From contig JBNKOE010000013.1 in the NCBI GenBank assembly GCA_050294475.1, positions 248,001 through 312,000 of the forward strand: a stretch of 64,000 nucleotides of DNA. The letters are read 5' to 3'. Both the position numbers and the translations under genes were made by a program. Position 1 is the stretch's first letter, and each line of letters begins with the position of its first letter. A model generated the notes under the pieces. That model was not told the origin of the DNA. It ran no database searches and saw nothing but the letters and a program-made list of their open reading frames with translations. Below, one piece after another: positions 9,801 to 16,832 of this stretch. Source of the stretch: Thalassobellus sp050294475 (lineage in GTDB: Bacteria > Bacteroidota > Bacteroidia > Flavobacteriales > Flavobacteriaceae).

Positions 9801-11086
9801 AAAGTGCCAAAACCTTGTTGTGCCGTTGCAACATCTCTTATCTGATCTGTTAAAATAGAACCAGAACCAATAGCAGTTGGATCAAAATCATTATTTGTAT
9901 TATCAGGAAAAGCATTAACACTATTGATAAATCCGTTTGGAATTGGATCTAATAATAGATTATCATTATTAGGATTTGTAGGATCATAAAATGATTCTCC
10001 TAAATCTTGAATGGCTACAATATTTCTAACATTATCTGTTCTATTACTTCTATTGGTCATCCAAACCTCCAGTCTGGTTATTTGTAGACCTCCATTATTA
10101 AAATAAGGGTACGTTGATAAAGTTTTATCATAAGTGTCTCTAAAATATTGCGCTAAAAAGAAGTGTCTGTTTTCATCATAATCTCTAATAAACAAATCAA
10201 ATTCTTCAAGTGTACCACCACCTTGTGATATCACGGTATTTGCTTGCGATTTTTGTTCAGAAAACACCCCTGTAACGGTGGTTTTTCCAAATTGCAATTG
10301 CGCTTTTACACCAAATAAACTCTGTGCTCCTGTAATTAAAGAGCTATTTAAAGGCATACTTACATTACCAACTTCTATTTTTTGTATAATATCATCTTCA
10401 GTTGGTGTGTATTCTAATTTAATAAGATTTTGAAAATCGAAAGTAGATTGTGTATCGTAATTAGCATTTACTTGCAACCTTGTTCCTACTTTTCCTAAAA
10501 GACTTAAACTGATTCTTTGATCGAAATCAAAAGTAAAATTACTTCGATTTCTAGGTGAAAAAGATGGGTTATCTTGTTTTGAAAACAAGACTCCTAAATC
10601 CATTTCAACTGAACCTTGGGGTATTATCTCTATAGTATCACTTCCAAAAACAGTTTTAAAGAAATCTGAATTAACATAAAATTCTGGTAACAAGTTTTTT
10701 TGACCATCTTCTGCACCATCTTTTTTACCATCAAAAGCATCTGTTTTTTCTTTATAATAAGCTTTTAAATTTTCCTTAGCTACTAAATCATAATATTCTT
10801 TAGGTGTTAATATTATAGGATAATTAATATTAAAACTTCCTATTTTTTCGGTATAAATATAACGATTGGTTGTAGGGTCGTAAGTATATTTAGATTCAAC
10901 ACTATTAGGATTTGGTAATTTAATAGTTCCTAAATCGAAACCTGTCTTAACAGAATCTTGTTCTGTAGGTTGCTGAGACCAACCAACTAAAGAAAATAAT
11001 AATGCAAAAATTAAAAAAGCACTATGATTGCGCTTTGTTTGACATTTCTTATTTGATTTATAAAAAATAAGGTTAGTTATACTCAA
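3806..11086 (-). CDS. sprA: SprA, T9SS outer-membrane translocon protein
   Basis: 2426-residue protein matching SprA/Sov, the giant single-chain barrel that forms the outer-membrane channel of the type IX secretion system in gliding Bacteroidota. Visible features are an N-terminal signal peptide (hydrophobic about residues 24-36, ending VGWSQ), long beta-rich repeats throughout, an Arg/Gly/Pro/Lys-rich low-complexity stretch around PPGANQKKGNPAPK, and an aromatic C-terminal strand (SGLTIRYNFGN). Length is in the family's usual range. The only start compatible with the signal peptide is TTG at 11086: an in-frame TAG lies two codons upstream and no ATG or GTG occurs in the next 38 codons. It begins six bases after ruvA ends, so it is probably co-transcribed with ruvA. 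Adhesin and subtilase genes elsewhere in the window encode likely substrates. Confidence 0.95.
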   Translation of the reverse strand: MSITNLIFYKSNKKCQTKRNHSAFLIFALLFSLVGWSQQPTEQDSVKTGFDLGTIKLPNPNSVESKYTYDPTTNRYIYTEKIGSFNINYPIILTPKEYYDLVAKENLKAYYKEKTDAFDGKKDGAEDGQKNLLPEFYVNSDFFKTVFGSDTIEIIPQGSVEMDLGVLFSKQDNPSFSPRNRSNFTFDFDQRISLSLLGKVGTRLQVNANYDTQSTFDFQNLIKLEYTPTEDDIIQKIEVGNVSMPLNSSLITGAQSLFGVKAQLQFGKTTVTGVFSEQKSQANTVISQGGGTLEEFDLFIRDYDENRHFFLAQYFRDTYDKTLSTYPYFNNGGLQITRLEVWMTNRSNRTDNVRNIVAIQDLGESFYDPTNPNNDNLLLDPIPNGFINSVNAFPDNTNNDFDPTAIGSGSILTDQIRDVATAQQGFGTLSSVVREGSDYSKIENARKLINGQEYTFNSQLGYISLNQRLNNDEVLAVAFQFTVGGKVYQVGEFANDGVDATNVTTNGAGDVTNVVNSNLVLKLLKSSITNVNQPVWDLMMKNIYDTGAYNLSSDDFKLNIFYNEASPLNFISPVGTTAFPTPVPNEDPLDETPLLRVFNLDKLNFNNDPQSKGDGFFDFVPGITVIPQGGKIIFPSAEPFGEFLFKKLSLNSNEDYTNPDTYNENQAKYVYNVLYSSTKAAALEEADKNKFKLKGRYKSSGSNGIPIGSFNVPRGSVRVTAGGRVLVEGIDYTVNYTAGTVQILDEALKASNTPIEVSTENNAVFGQQTRRFTGINVEHQFNENFVLGATLLNLNERPITQKANYGTEPINNTIFGFNGNYAAKVPFLTRLANKLPNIDTDAESNFSLRGEFAYLAPGAPKGTNLNGEATSYIDDFEGSQNAIDLKSQQSWFLSSRPLELENTPGDDLSGIQNGYGRALLNWYSIDPIFYSSQRPNEITDEDMSSLYTSRVFINELFPDRDLVQGQNSVLFTLDLAYYPQERGPYNFDPNTADGVIDNPQESWAGITRQLTSTDFEQQNVEYIEFWLQDPFQGNSSSNNKGKLVFNLGNISEDIIKDGEKLYENGLPADGDVSLLPVTDYGTVVPQNQSLIYAFDSTGEDRTNQDVGYDGFSDDDERSFALRENLPIEFQNSEDPSNDNYAYFLNTEGDIFERYKKYNGVEGNTPETFTNTDRGANTQPDVEDINRDNTMNTIDSYFEYELEISPSSLNINNEFIVDTKNVESQSNQRIVPSGGEVLYPKWYLFRIPVSKATDSIGGITDRRSIRFARMYLKDFTEPTVFRFGTLDLVRSDWRRYTQSLDGKSLNDNDKNTDFSVGVIGTIENDASYTSPPNIVPEELYNNNTVVRQNEQSLVVSVCGLEPEDSRGVYKNISIDMRQYKRLRMFIHAEEDGVEGFPEKEKLVGFIRIGNDLTENYYQIEVPLLKSPKGVDSKSEIDLWPTENEINLPVNILQKIKAQAISDGPTLDGSPRFYDVIDGDIVSVTEFSDYKTAQHRVAIKGNPNFGDVRTLMVGVKNANTSNVCSKVWFNELRLSDMDNEGGWAAVVSMDTNIADFMNISATGSQSTSGFGSLEQGPSQRSLEDVKQYDVVTNINVGQLLPKKWGIQVPFNYAQSEELITPKYDQYYKDLTLESRLDAANTNAEREQVKQNSEDYTKRQSINFIGVRKIRTTDAKPRFYDVENLTFNYSYNKVEHRDFEIENSVNKALRLGANYAFNFNPVKVEPFKKNDSLFTGKYWKILKDFNLNLLPASFTVNTDLNRQFNSQKFREIDLGQGNIGIEELYRRNYTFDFQYGVNYNLTDALQFNFTASNNNIVRNYYKDNDLIRGEQDETLDVWDGLFDFGDPNRQSQDLGITYKLPINKIPTFSFIDATYQYSGNFQWQKGSDLYGNLELQYTDPTNPDNQLTGNFDLGNTIQNANTHNINTTLDMNKLYKYIGLVKKPIRRVRSRANSAGGPPGANQKKGNPAPKVKNQSTAKIFNAGVDILTTIKRIQVSYSENNGTFLPGYLQSPGFIGTLKPTAGFTFGSQSDIRYLAARKGWLTVFPEFNQQYTTTNTKQLDMSASLQPVRDLKIDIVGNRAYYENYTENYRVNSVGGELEYQSLTPNTFGNFNISTLLIKTAFSKSDENTSDAFNDFRSNRLVIARRLAEAKGVDVTDVDADGYPKGFGKNSQAVLLPAFLAAYTGQDAGKVKTSAFRNIPIPNWDLKYTGFMKFAWFKKRFKRFSLTHGYRSTYTINQFQTNLDYDSSNPEALDQGGNFKNETLFSNINLTEMFSPLVRIDFEMKNSVKILAEIQKDRMISLSFDNNLMTEVLGNEYIIGLGYRIKDLRIHSNLAGPSKRIVSDLNMKADISVRDNKTIIRYLDLENNQVTSGQTIWGLKYSADYAFSKNLTGIFYFDYTFSKYAISTAFPQTTIRSGLTIRYNFGN

Positions 11087-11092
11087 AATCTA

Positions 11093-11674
11093 TTATAAAT
11101 TTTTTAAAGCTTGTTTTATTATAGTTTCTACTGTCGCTTCTGGTTGTGCTATAACAATTTTATCAACGGCACGCTCTGCCTGCTTTCTTACAAAACCAAG
11201 CACTTCTAATGCAGATAACGCTTCATCTTTATTGGTATTGTCTTTCGATACAGAAACCTCATCAATATCATAAATCTTTAAAATTTTATCTTTTAAATCT
11301 AAAATAACACGTTGAGCTGTCTTGGCACCAATACCTTTAATAGACTGAATTAAAGCAACATCACTTGTAGCAATACCTTCCCTTACTTGTTTGGGGGTTA
11401 ATGAGGACAACATTGTACGAGCAATGCTAGAACCTATGCCACTTACAGAAATTAACAATCTGAAAATTTCTCGTTCTGCTAATGAAGAAAACCCATAAAG
11501 CGTATGAGAATCTTCTTTTACTTGCAAATGAGTATATAACTTAAGTTGTTCGCTATCGGGTATTTGAGAAAACGTATGTAATGAAATATTTAACATATAG
11601 CCTACACCATTACAATCAATAACAACATGTGTTGGATTTTTCTCTACAAGTTTCCCTTGAATATGTGTTATCAT
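11093..11674 (-). CDS. ruvA: Holliday junction branch migration protein RuvA
   Basis: 193-residue RuvA, which binds Holliday junctions as a tetramer and loads the RuvB hexamers. The N-terminal OB fold begins MITHIQGKLVEK, with DCNGVGYMLNIS and LYTHLQVKEDSHTLYGF. The two helix-hairpin-helix motifs are at LLISVSGIGSSIARTML and IQSIKGIGAKTAQRVI. The C-terminal domain III (ALSALEVLGFVRKQAERAV) contacts RuvB. ruvB is also in the window, at 23712-24734, but not in the same operon. Here ruvA sits between maeB (49 bases upstream) and sprA (six bases downstream), an arrangement I recall from other Flavobacteriaceae. Confidence 0.95.
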   Translation of the reverse strand: MITHIQGKLVEKNPTHVVIDCNGVGYMLNISLHTFSQIPDSEQLKLYTHLQVKEDSHTLYGFSSLAEREIFRLLISVSGIGSSIARTMLSSLTPKQVREGIATSDVALIQSIKGIGAKTAQRVILDLKDKILKIYDIDEVSVSKDNTNKDEALSALEVLGFVRKQAERAVDKIVIAQPEATVETIIKQALKNL

Positions 11675-11723
11675 TAGCGCTTTCAGTTAATGTTTCAAAT
11701 GTAATAAAATTATTTTCACTAAA

Positions 11724-14021
11724 TTATTTAGCATCAACCTTTTCTAACTCTAATTGCTCCTTATGTTGTGCATCAATTACAGCAACGGCTGTCATATTTA
11801 CAATCTCATCTACACTTGCTCCTAATTGTAAAATATGAACAGGTTTTTTCATACCCATCATAATTGGCCCTATAGATTCTGCTTCGTTTAATTCTTTTAA
11901 TAATTTATAAGTAATATTTGCTGAATCTAAATTTGGAAAAATTAGCGTGTTAACCTTTTTTCCTACTAATTTAGAAAAAGGGAATTTCTCTTCAAGCATT
12001 TCTGCATTTAAAGCAAAATCTGTTTGCAACTCTCCATCAACCATCATATCTGGATAACGACGATGTAAATATGCTACTGCATCTCTTACTTTAGATGCTT
12101 CTATATTTTTTGAAGATCCAAAATTTGAATATGAAATCATAGCCATAACAGGATTCATCCCAAACATTTTAACTACTTGAGAAGTCATTCTTGCTATTTT
12201 TATTAATTCTTTAGAACCTGGATTAATATTTATAGACGTATCACTTAAAAACATCGGACCTCTTTTGGTCATCATAACGTTAGTAGTTGCTATTCTATTC
12301 GCCCCTTTAGCCATTCCAATAAGTTCTAGCATTGGTTTTACAACCGATGGATAGTTACGCGAATAACCAGATATTAAAGCATCTGCATCGCCTTCATTAA
12401 CCATCATAGCTGCAAAATAGTTACGTTCTCTCATTAAACGCTGAGCTGCATAAAGAGTTACGCCTCTACGCTTACGTTGCTCCCAATATACTTTGGCATA
12501 CTTATCTTTTCTAGGTTTTTCTTCTTCTGTCTTTGGGTCTATAATAAGTATATCGGCATCAAAATCAATTTCTGCCATTAAACTTTTTATTGTTTTCTTT
12601 CTTCCTAATAAAATAGGAATAGCAACACCTTCTTCATGTACTATTTGAGCTGCTTTAATAACAGCTAACTGATCGGCTTCTGCAAAAACAACACGCTTAG
12701 GGTCTAATTTTGCTCTACTAAGAAGCAATCTTACCATTTTATTATCGGAACCTAAACGTTCTCTTAATTTATCTTTATAAGCATCCCAATCTGTAATAGG
12801 TTTCTTTGCAACACCACTATCCATAGCTGCTTTGGCAACTGCTGGTGGTATTTCGGCAATTAATCTTGGATCTGTAGGTTTTGGGATAATATAATCTTTA
12901 CCAAAAGCTAATCTAGTTTCTCCGTAAGCTATATTAACTTGTTCTGGCACAGGTTCTTTTGCTAAATGCGCTAAAGCTTCAACAGCAGCCATTTTCATGG
13001 CTTCGTTAATTTTTGTAGCTCTTACGTCTAATGCACCTCTAAATATAAATGGAAACCCTAATACATTGTTTACTTGGTTAGGATGATCACTTCTACCAGT
13101 AGCCATGATAATATCTTTACGAGTTGCTATAGCAACATCGTATTTAACTTCTGGATTTGGATTTGCCATAGCAAAAACAATAGGGTTATTTGCCATAGAT
13201 AGTAACATCTCTGGCGAAACAATATCTGCCATTGATAGGCCTATAAACACATCGGCATCTTGCATGGCTTCATCAAGCGTATCTATTTTTCGATGTGTAG
13301 CAAATTCTGTTTTTTCTGATGTTAGATTTTCTCTATCATTTCTAATGACTCCTTTACTATCAAGCATAACCATGTTTTCTCGTTTAGCACCAAAAGCTTG
13401 ATATAAACGTGAACATGAAATAGCAGCTGCTCCAGCACCACTTATAACTATTTGAACATCTTCAATTTTCTTTCCTGCTATTTCTAAAGCATTAATTAAG
13501 GCTGCTGCCGATATTATGGCCGTTCCATGCTGATCGTCATGCATTACAGGAATATCAAGCTCTTCTTTTAATCGCCTTTCTATTTCAAAAGCCCCAGGAG
13601 CCTTAATATCTTCAAGATTAATACCTCCAAAAGTTGGTGCTATATTTTTTACTGTAGCAATAAACTCATCAATATTTTCGGTATTAACCTCAATATCAAA
13701 AACATCTATATCTGCAAAAATTTTAAATAGTAAACCTTTACCTTCCATAACAGGTTTTGATGCTTCAGGACCAATATTTCCTAAACCTAAAACCGCTGTT
13801 CCATTAGATATTACTGCAACAAGATTTCCTTTTGCAGTATATTTATAGGAATTGTCTTTATCTTTCTCAATCTCTAAACATGGTTCGGCTACACCTGGTG
13901 AATATGCCAAGGAAAGATCTCTTTGTGTTGCATATTTTTTTGTTGGAACTACTTGTATTTTACCAGGAGTGGGGAATTCGTGATATAATAAAGCATCACT
14001 ACGTTTACTTTCTTTACTCAT
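11724..14021 (-). CDS. maeB: NADP-dependent malic enzyme with phosphotransacetylase-like C-terminus
   Basis: 765-residue MaeB-type enzyme: oxidative decarboxylation of malate to pyruvate with NADP. Residues about 1-425 are the malic enzyme, with catalytic Tyr40 (SLAYSPGVAEP), Lys95, metal-binding acids near NLEDIKAP (135-142) and VMHDDQHGTAI (159-169), and the nucleotide-binding GAGAAA at 195-200. Residues about 430-755 are a phosphotransacetylase-like domain (VVFAEADQLAVIKAA, SGYSRNYPSVVKPML). In this family that domain is regulatory, binding acetyl-CoA, rather than an active transferase; this is family knowledge, not seen here. It has its own -7 element, and ruvA and sprA follow closely. 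The PtaA-like fusion is typical of MaeB, not an oddity. Confidence 0.95.
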   Translation of the reverse strand: MSKESKRSDALLYHEFPTPGKIQVVPTKKYATQRDLSLAYSPGVAEPCLEIEKDKDNSYKYTAKGNLVAVISNGTAVLGLGNIGPEASKPVMEGKGLLFKIFADIDVFDIEVNTENIDEFIATVKNIAPTFGGINLEDIKAPGAFEIERRLKEELDIPVMHDDQHGTAIISAAALINALEIAGKKIEDVQIVISGAGAAAISCSRLYQAFGAKRENMVMLDSKGVIRNDRENLTSEKTEFATHRKIDTLDEAMQDADVFIGLSMADIVSPEMLLSMANNPIVFAMANPNPEVKYDVAIATRKDIIMATGRSDHPNQVNNVLGFPFIFRGALDVRATKINEAMKMAAVEALAHLAKEPVPEQVNIAYGETRLAFGKDYIIPKPTDPRLIAEIPPAVAKAAMDSGVAKKPITDWDAYKDKLRERLGSDNKMVRLLLSRAKLDPKRVVFAEADQLAVIKAAQIVHEEGVAIPILLGRKKTIKSLMAEIDFDADILIIDPKTEEEKPRKDKYAKVYWEQRKRRGVTLYAAQRLMRERNYFAAMMVNEGDADALISGYSRNYPSVVKPMLELIGMAKGANRIATTNVMMTKRGPMFLSDTSININPGSKELIKIARMTSQVVKMFGMNPVMAMISYSNFGSSKNIEASKVRDAVAYLHRRYPDMMVDGELQTDFALNAEMLEEKFPFSKLVGKKVNTLIFPNLDSANITYKLLKELNEAESIGPIMMGMKKPVHILQLGASVDEIVNMTAVAVIDAQHKEQLELEKVDAK

Positions 14022-14048
14022 TAGAAATAATTAATTAATTACATCTAG

Positions 14049-14056
14049 CAAATATA
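14049..14056 (-). promoter_or_regulatory. Probable -7 element for maeB
   Basis: Minus strand reads TATATTTG, an exact TAnnTTTG match 27 bases before the ATG at 14021. No TTG lies at the ideal 19-base spacing (candidates are at 11 and 23), so the promoter call rests on this element alone. Confidence 0.45.
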
Positions 14057-14074
14057 ACAATCCTACACAAGGAA

Positions 14075-14102
14075 ACCTTCAATATTTTGAATTATTGAAG
14101 GT
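14075..14102 (-). terminator. Hairpin after the sucrose operon
   Basis: Ten-base perfect stem ACCTTCAATA / TATTGAAGGT with an eight-base loop, between the phosphorylase-like gene and maeB. On the minus strand it is followed by TTTCC, a weak U-tract; on the plus strand by ACTTTTTT. It probably ends the sucrose operon, perhaps incompletely. Confidence 0.5.
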
Positions 14103-14137
14103 ACTTTTTTAACTAAAACGTAGTAATAATTAATAAA

Positions 14138-15871
14138 TTAAAACATCAATATTTTTGATATTCTGTTTTCTGAATACAAAACTGTGAACGTTTGTTTGTC
14201 AAGATTTGCTTTGAGTTGTGCAAAATCGGCACCATTTTCCCATCTAATATCTAATTCGTTATCTGATGTATCATTAATTTTTACAGTTCCTGAAAAAGCC
14301 TTAGAAGTATTACGCAAGCGAATTATTTCAAGCTGATTTTTTACTATATCTTTTTTAATTCCTTCATGAACTTTATCCAAAGTTAAATTAGTGCGGTTAA
14401 TTTCTTTGTGACCGCCACTACCACCTTTATCGGCCGCTTCATAATCATTCTTTCCTGCAAAAATATCTAAATACCAAACCTGAGGAATCCCTGGCATAAA
14501 CATTTGTATAGCTCTTGCTAATAAAAGTTTTTTTTCACTTTCGCCTAAAGCGCTAAAAAAAGTAGCATTAACTTGATAATAAGAAATCTTCTTTCCAGAA
14601 GGATCATAAAGATTTTTTACACGACCACCACGCTCCATGATTTTATTCATGACAGCTTCAATTTCATTATCTTTTAACAATCCTTTGTTATATGTGCCAT
14701 TAACCTCTTTTCCCTTTAAATCTAACACAGGTATTCCATCATGGCAACCTAACATATTTACTGTTTTGTAACCTTTGCTAATAATTTCTTTAACCCAAGT
14801 TAATAGTGCTTTATTATTACCTTTTTCAATAGTATGTATCATTAATCCAGGTAAGAAAAAATCATAAATTTGATACCCTTCGTTTGCTACCTCATCATGT
14901 AAATGCAATCCGTATTCTGCATGAATTTCTGGCAAGAGTGTTAAATTATTTTTATCTGCTATTTTTTTAATACGTTCTAAATAATCCCAAGTGCCTGGTT
15001 TATTAAAAAAATTTGTTTGACCAATTTCTTTATGTAAATACGCAAAGGCATCTAATCTTAATATAGAACAACCAAAGTTGCTTACTTTTTTTAATGTTTC
15101 TTCATAGAAATCCCAAACTAAAGGCGATTTAGCATTCACATCCATTTGCCCTAAATAAGAACGATTTTGTTCTATTATGGCTATTACATCCTCTTTAAAC
15201 GCATTGTTTTCTTCAAAATCAATTGTATTAATATCTTGTTTTTCAGTAATTGCTTTATTTACTTTTTCACAAATTAAAAATGCTTGATTGGTTGTTAATC
15301 CTTTTATGTTTTTTAAATCGGAAACCGAAATTTTATTGTACGTTATTTGCTGATAAAACGTATTCCAGTAAGGTTTTTCTGTTCCATCTGGGAAATGCAC
15401 TTTTAAAATAGGTAAGCCAGATTTTCTCATAAATAATTTACTAAGAAACTCTTCATTAGGCTCTACAACACCATCTTTATTTATGACGCCATTACCTTCC
15501 CAAAATTCATTCCAATTAATAAAAAAGTCTTTGTATTTTGAATTGTTTCCGTGTTTCAACAAATCTTTAAACTGAGGCGATGCTACCGATAAATGATTTA
15601 AAACAATATCAAACTTTAATTGAATATTAAGTTTTTTTAAAGCTTCTAAATCTGCTTCTGAAACAAGATCTTTATTTAAATTATAATCTATAATTGAAAA
15701 CCCTCTATCTAAATCGCTATTAAAAAAAGTTGGTAATACATAGAACAATGAAAATGCATTATTAAACTCTGGCATTTGCAACATAGCAACAGTATCACTT
15801 AAATTTTCACCTATGCTATCTGGGTAAGCATTAAACATCACCCCATTGGTAATTTTATTCACTTTCGACAT
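14138..15871 (-). CDS. GH13 subfamily 18-like sucrose phosphorylase
   Basis: 577-residue alpha-amylase-superfamily enzyme. Catalytic residues by motif are nucleophile D274 (ILRLDAFAYLH), acid/base E316 (LLPEIHAEYG) and transition-state stabiliser D378 (LGCHDGIPVLDL); N92-H93 are also present. The HDGIPVLDL region and the C-terminal YLDIFAGKNDYEAA resemble sucrose phosphorylases and related GH13_18 enzymes, which convert sucrose plus phosphate to glucose-1-phosphate plus fructose. A fructokinase gene 12 bases upstream and a sucrose-type symporter support that reaction. About 60 residues (roughly 180-240) lie between WNTFYQQ and MDVNAKSPLVW, where sucrose phosphorylases I know are shorter. No signal peptide, so cytoplasmic. 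A glucosylglycerate or sucrose-6-phosphate phosphorylase is the main alternative. It is the last gene of the operon. Confidence 0.8.
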   Translation of the reverse strand: MSKVNKITNGVMFNAYPDSIGENLSDTVAMLQMPEFNNAFSLFYVLPTFFNSDLDRGFSIIDYNLNKDLVSEADLEALKKLNIQLKFDIVLNHLSVASPQFKDLLKHGNNSKYKDFFINWNEFWEGNGVINKDGVVEPNEEFLSKLFMRKSGLPILKVHFPDGTEKPYWNTFYQQITYNKISVSDLKNIKGLTTNQAFLICEKVNKAITEKQDINTIDFEENNAFKEDVIAIIEQNRSYLGQMDVNAKSPLVWDFYEETLKKVSNFGCSILRLDAFAYLHKEIGQTNFFNKPGTWDYLERIKKIADKNNLTLLPEIHAEYGLHLHDEVANEGYQIYDFFLPGLMIHTIEKGNNKALLTWVKEIISKGYKTVNMLGCHDGIPVLDLKGKEVNGTYNKGLLKDNEIEAVMNKIMERGGRVKNLYDPSGKKISYYQVNATFFSALGESEKKLLLARAIQMFMPGIPQVWYLDIFAGKNDYEAADKGGSGGHKEINRTNLTLDKVHEGIKKDIVKNQLEIIRLRNTSKAFSGTVKINDTSDNELDIRWENGADFAQLKANLDKQTFTVLYSENRISKILMF

Positions 15872-15883
15872 GATTTTCGAATT

Positions 15884-16810
15884 TTACAGAAGTTCTGATA
15901 ATATATTAATGTTATCTGGCAATCTGCCTACATTTTGAAGTTTTAATGCTGCTAATTGCAAGGCTACTTCTAAACATTTTTCAATTGGTTTTTCTTTGAT
16001 ATATGCAAATAGGAATCCAGACCAAAAAGCATCTCCAGCTCCAGTAGCATCCATAACATTTTCAATTTTTATGGCTGGCAACTGAATAACTTCTTTACCT
16101 TTTTGAGATAATTTTACGCCTTTACTTCCTAAAGTTAAACATACTGTATCTACCCCTTCAGAATGAAAAAAGTTAAATATTTCTTCATGAGGTAATTGCT
16201 TTTCAAAAAGACGCTGCATATCATCTTCGCTAATTTTAATTAACGGATTAAACTTGCAATACGCTTTAATTACATGAAGTGCTTCTTCTTGACTTTTCCA
16301 TAATTTCTTAGCATAATTAACATCAATGCTCAATTTACAACCTAAATTAAAAGCTTCTTCTGCCTTTTTTAAAATGGTTGCTTGCGCTGGATTTTTACTT
16401 AGTGCAAAACAAGTTGTATGGAATATATTGGTTCTTGAAAGCATGTCATTAGAAATTTGATCTTCGTTAATACAATAATCAGCTTTTCTAAATGGAATAA
16501 AATCTGGTGTACTATCTGTTCTAGAAACAAAAATTACACTTGTAGGTTTATAATCAATTTTACGAATATTAGTGGTATTAACACCAACTTCGCTGAGTCT
16601 TTTAAAAATATATTCTCCAAAACCGTCGTCTCCAACAGTTGCTACCATCATTGAGTTTAAACCTAACCTAGCAGAATTCATAGCTACATTTGTAGGTGAG
16701 CCTCCCAAGTATCTGTGATAATCCCTTGTATTGTTAATTTGAACTCCAGATTGGTGTCCAATAAAATCGACAAGTACTTCTCCAACACAAAGTATGTCTA
16801 TATTTTTCAT
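15884..16810 (-). CDS. PfkB-family carbohydrate kinase, probable fructokinase
   Basis: 308-residue sugar kinase of the ribokinase/PfkB family. The N-terminal signature GGSPTNVAMNSARLG is at about residues 36-50, and the C-terminal signature DATGAGDAFWSGFL at about 254-267 carries the catalytic Asp and anion hole. It lies between the sucrose-type transporter and the GH13_18 phosphorylase, so the likely substrate is fructose released by phosphorolysis, giving fructose-6-phosphate; this is inferred from context. A 2-keto-3-deoxygluconate or ribose kinase could look similar. It starts at an ATG, 22 bases after the transporter gene ends, and its stop is 12 bases before the phosphorylase start. No organelle or export signal is present. 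Confidence 0.85.
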   Translation of the reverse strand: MKNIDILCVGEVLVDFIGHQSGVQINNTRDYHRYLGGSPTNVAMNSARLGLNSMMVATVGDDGFGEYIFKRLSEVGVNTTNIRKIDYKPTSVIFVSRTDSTPDFIPFRKADYCINEDQISNDMLSRTNIFHTTCFALSKNPAQATILKKAEEAFNLGCKLSIDVNYAKKLWKSQEEALHVIKAYCKFNPLIKISEDDMQRLFEKQLPHEEIFNFFHSEGVDTVCLTLGSKGVKLSQKGKEVIQLPAIKIENVMDATGAGDAFWSGFLFAYIKEKPIEKCLEVALQLAALKLQNVGRLPDNINILSELL

Positions 16811-16832
16811 AAAAATAAATTGTTAAATGTGT

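Noticed and set aside
11724..12600. C-terminal part of maeB as a separate phosphotransacetylase gene
   Set aside because: The reading frame is continuous with the malic enzyme domain, and this fusion is the normal MaeB form.
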